Shown in pieces: positions 61,573 through 64,000 of a stretch of 64,000 nucleotides of DNA (the stretch's first letter is position 1; each line of letters begins with the position of its first letter). The stretch is from GCA-2746795 sp963747345 (GTDB lineage Bacteria; Chloroflexota; Anaerolineae; Promineifilales; Promineifilaceae). The stretch lies in NCBI GenBank assembly GCA_963747345.1, contig CAVVFA010000009.1:434001-498000 (forward strand), given 5' to 3'. The notes below the pieces were generated by a model. The model was not told the DNA's origin and ran no database searches. It worked only from the letters and a program-made list of their open reading frames with translations. The position numbers and the translations under genes were made by a program.

Positions 61573-61601
61573 TTGACAAAGTGTATATTTGACACTAATA
61601 T
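61573..61601 (+). promoter_or_regulatory. Consensus promoter giving a nearly leaderless kinase-like mRNA
   Basis: TTGACA (61573-61578), an exact 17-base spacer and TAATAT (61596-61601). The transcript should start near 61608, 4 bases before the ATG at 61612. It overlaps the ATG at 61600, which is therefore not the start. Confidence 0.75.
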
Positions 61602-61611
61602 GTTTGTTATC

Positions 61612-63347
61612 ATGACAATAACAATCGTTATCCAAAATCAACGCCTCCAACTTGACTCTGCCCAACTCATTCAGTCTGGCGGCGAGGGTATGGTATTTAA
61701 GGTGGGACAAACGGCCGTTAAACTCTACCATCAGCCACAGACCATCCCTCAACAGAAACTCGATTTCTTTTTCAATGCGACTCACCAACTGCCACCCGAA
61801 CTGTTAGCCCCACAAAGCCTTGTAACAGATACGCGGGGCAACTTTCTCGGCTTTCAAATGCCGCTGCTGCCAACCGACGCCGTTCCCATCAAGCACTTGT
61901 CCAAAGCTGCTTTCTGGCAAAAGAACGGATTGACGACAACGGCCGTTCTCTCCCTCTTCCAACAGCTCCATGCCACCCTCACCACCCTGCATAGTCTCGG
62001 CATCATCATGGGCGATCTCAATGACCAAAACATCTTCATCACCCCACACCCCCTGCCACTTCCTCATCGACGTGGACAGCTACCAATTCGGCCGTTTTCC
62101 CTGCCCCGTCGCTATGGATCTCTTCGTCGATCCCAATTTGTATGGCATTGCCGACTTAAGCAAACGGCCGTTTTTCTCCCCTGCCACCGATTGGTACGCC
62201 TATTTTGTCTTGCTGGTGCGCAGTTTGCTCCACATCCATCCCTACGGCGGCATGCATCATCAGCATAAAAGCATCGCCGCCCGGGCCACGGCTGGACTGA
62301 GCATCCTCCAGCCAGACGTGACCTATCCGGACCAGCGCCCGCCCCCGCGAATCGCTGTCCGACGACCTGCTCCACCACCTGTATCGCGTTTTTGATGGCG
62401 GAGAACGTCCCCCCTTTCCCGCTCAACTCTTAATTGACTACGCGAATACGCTAACCACCTGTTCTCACTGTCACCAGCAATATGCGCAGGAACGGCCGTT
62501 ATGCCCCTTCTGCGCGACTAAACCAACTGCCCAACCCGTTCCCCAATCGACCACCCAGCCAACTCGCATTTTCACCGCTTCCGATGGTTTTATCGACTCT
62601 ATTCATGCGCTGCCAAACGGCCGTTTTCTCGCCATCATCTTCGCCCAAAACCAGTACAGGCTGGTGCGGTTTGGACTGGGCGGCGTCTTGGATGAAATGG
62701 TTTTGTTTAACGGGAATCCTGGCTACCAATTTGCGGCTTTTCAAAACACGTTGGTCGTCAATCCGCCAGGGGGCAGGCAGTTGCTCTTGCTCGATGTGGG
62801 CGGCAAACAGCCCCGCAAACTTGATATGTTGGATACCGCCGCTTTCCGGGAAACGGGTGTTTTTGACACGGCAATTTTTGCCGCCACCCCCCATCATCTT
62901 TACCGCATCGCGGGAACCTGGATCATGCGCGGCAGCCTGCAAAACGGTCACTTTGTCGAGGAACCCATCGCCACCGCCCACCGCCACCAAACCTGGTTCC
63001 AGGCCAGCCCCAGCAGTGACACCATCGCCGGCTACCACCGCGTCTTTGCCGAAAACCGCTTCTTCCTGTGGCATGATGGCCACAGCTACGACATCCCCAT
63101 TCCCCCTTTGCAGCCAGGAGAGAGTTTGATGGAAACGGCCGTTACCTTCACCCCTGCTACCGTCACCTTTACTTTGAAAATCAACCGACGGGGCAGTGTG
63201 GAAACGGCCGTTTATCACACCAATCATCAAGGCAAAATCCAACACCAAACCAACACCCTCGCCCCATACCTGCCCAACAGCCTCTCCCTTTCTTCAGGCA
63301 CCATCAGCCACGCTCTCCATGAAATCTGGTATCACCCCACTCAATAA
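61612..63347 (+). CDS. Protein-kinase-like protein with zinc ribbon and C-terminal propeller-like region, two frameshifts
   Basis: About 578 residues in three frames. Kinase-like part: LIQSGGEGMVFKVGQTAVKL (glycine loop and lysine), HATLTTLHSLGIIMGDLNDQ then NIFIT (catalytic loop, GDLNDQN where HRD/GDL stands) and, after a shift at 62040-62055, HFLIDVDSYQFG (metal-binding D). A second shift at 62335-62345 leads to LSDDLLHHLYRVFDGGERP and the ribbon CSHCHQQYAQERPLCPFC, then beta-rich repeats (DGFIDSIHALPNGRFLAIIF onward). Similar kinase heads occur beside PP2C and VWA genes, which are absent here. Five or more iterated palindromes lie within it. Confidence 0.75.
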
Positions 63348-63433
63348 AAAGGGGATGTTTCAAATGAGCGAAAAGCCAACATTTACCAAAGACATAGGAG
63401 TAATGGGCTAGTTCTTTAGTACACATCAAGCAC

Positions 63434-63439
63434 TATAAT
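63434..63439 (+). promoter_or_regulatory. -10 box upstream of the secreted-protein gene
   Basis: A perfect TATAAT, 118 bases before the start codon; the -35 region (TTCTTT, 16-base spacing) is weak. The leader of about 110 bases has no clear fold. Confidence 0.4.
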
Positions 63440-63556
63440 TTTTGTGTTACTTTTCAACATTTCTCAAGCCGTCTTCAATTTGCAAGCTATTTAGAAGAAC
63501 GGGAAACCTTAAACAAAGTGCTCGTTTCTGGGCCAACGCATACAAGGAGGTTCCTC

Positions 63557-64000
63557 ATGCGACCAAAAAATTCCTTTTTCACAAAACAGATCTCATACAT
63601 CGCACTCTTTTTATCCGCCACAGTTTTTCTTTTCATGTTTGTTTTCTCATTTGCCAATGCCGAAAGCAACGAACCAACAGCCACAACGGAAACAATTCTT
63701 CTTGAAGAAACAGGAACATTGATACCAGGACAATCGGCTCCACTCAGTTATCCGCATTATCCCCTTCCGGGTGCATCCAATGATGTCAATTTCTCAATTA
63801 CAATCACCGGCACAAATGCCTCAGCCGATCTAATAATCAACAGTACGGGTTGGGGAAGTGTGACGAATGGTGAAGTCATATGGGGCAATACCACCCTCAT
63901 CCCATCCACCAACAATAGCTTTAGAATTACAAACAACAGCGGTTCAAGTTTAGATTATGCCTTCCAGCTCGTAAAAATTCCCACCGTGCCAACCCCATCT
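63557..64000 (+). CDS. Secreted protein, 3' end beyond the window
   Basis: An open frame of 148 codons runs off the window edge. AAGGAGG stands 6 bases before the ATG. A signal peptide is clear: basic start MRPKNSFFTKQ, hydrophobic ALFLSATVFLFMFVFSF and cleavage after FANA. The mature part is Asn/Thr/Ser-rich with beta character (VNFSITITGTNASADLIINS, NNSFRITNNSGSSLDYAFQL), as in surface or pre-peptidase-like domains. No enzyme motif is seen so far. It has no iterated palindrome in this part. Confidence 0.8.
   Translation, partial: MRPKNSFFTKQISYIALFLSATVFLFMFVFSFANAESNEPTATTETILLEETGTLIPGQSAPLSYPHYPLPGASNDVNFSITITGTNASADLIINSTGWGSVTNGEVIWGNTTLIPSTNNSFRITNNSGSSLDYAFQLVKIPTVPTPS

Larger units (their letters stand above)
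50..63204. repeat. Highly iterated palindrome AACGGCCGTT, about 78 copies
   Basis: The exact palindrome AACGGCCGTT recurs through the whole window, for example at 50-59, 8999-9020, 13320-13385, 43020-43410, 50480-51030 and 63130-63204. By eye there are about 78 perfect copies and some 18 one-mismatch forms. Most lie inside genes and are read as T-A-V, N-G-R or R-P depending on frame; a few are intergenic, and one sits in a terminator stem at 21053-21062. The palindrome is often extended by A/T to AAACGGCCGTTT. It contains CGGCCG and GGCC, both typical methyltransferase sites. No array order or fixed spacing is visible. The function is unknown. Confidence 0.95.

Noticed and set aside
1..64000. 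tRNA genes
   Set aside because: I looked for GTTCGAATC-type T loops with matching acceptor stems on both strands and found none that fold; a proper tRNA scan could still find one I missed.

Overview
The window is a gene-dense bacterial chromosome segment (about 60 genes, both strands, short spacers, moderate GC). No 16S rRNA, tRNA, transposase or phage gene was seen. The mix of genes (FmdB-type zinc ribbon, multi-GAF histidine kinases, PLPBP/YggT pair, HEAT/TPR proteins, a probable SHMT-GcvT fusion, Pro/Thr/Glu-rich lipoprotein linkers, many small dispersed repeats) suggests a heterotrophic filamentous Chloroflexota of the Anaerolineae kind. That placement is inference and rests on no marker gene. 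Heme A synthase implies an aerobic terminal oxidase elsewhere in the genome.

Layout. 1-3.8 kb: WYL regulator end, DUF3795, a toroid-like protein, a GyrI-like binder and a BtrH-like protein, several joined by ATGA overlaps. 3.9-8.2 kb: histidine kinase plus receiver, then a CYTH/CHAD protein coupled to a ParA ATPase, with Pho-box-like repeats upstream of the kinase. 8.3-21.8 kb (mostly minus strand): YggT, PLPBP, sugar-dehydrogenase lipoprotein, Dtd, TPR, zinc peptidase, AEC carrier, HEAT protein, RseP, an iron/polyamine-type ABC importer, CtaA, ClpP. 22-31.7 kb: enolase, GAF/PAS kinase, MBL hydrolase, FmdB, PH protein, phosphoglucomutase, NifU. 31.9-35.4 kb: an ABC-2 exporter operon riddled with frameshifts. 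35.9-50 kb: PlsC, a WecA/MraY-type transferase, Upp, RuvB, QueA, FabI, Mpg, a three-GAF kinase, GlyA/GcvT, a phosphoribosyltransferase and the SRP RNA. 50.4-64 kb: G5/3D cell-wall protein, SEC-C protein, a type I restriction-modification locus with a broken hsdS and an embedded toxin-antitoxin pair, SixA, a kinase-like protein with a C-terminal propeller-like region, and the start of a secreted protein.

Two things stand out. First, the exact 10-base palindrome AACGGCCGTT occurs about 78 times by eye (one per roughly 0.8 kb, against about 0.06 copies expected by chance), mostly inside genes and in all three reading frames (TAV, NGR, RP). It resembles in style the HIP1 palindrome of cyanobacteria and is scarce in hsdM and hsdR. 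Second, at least 16 single-base frameshifts (plus several in hsdS) break otherwise well-conserved genes. Some lie at short homopolymers and two directly beside the palindrome, so consensus errors of a long-read assembly are a serious alternative to real decay.

The spacers hold several families of small inverted repeats (GGTTGCA type, CCCTCTCC type, GCAGAG type, twin 60-base perfect hairpins, paired 68-base elements, a 161-base MITE-like element). Some copies have entered coding sequences in frame.
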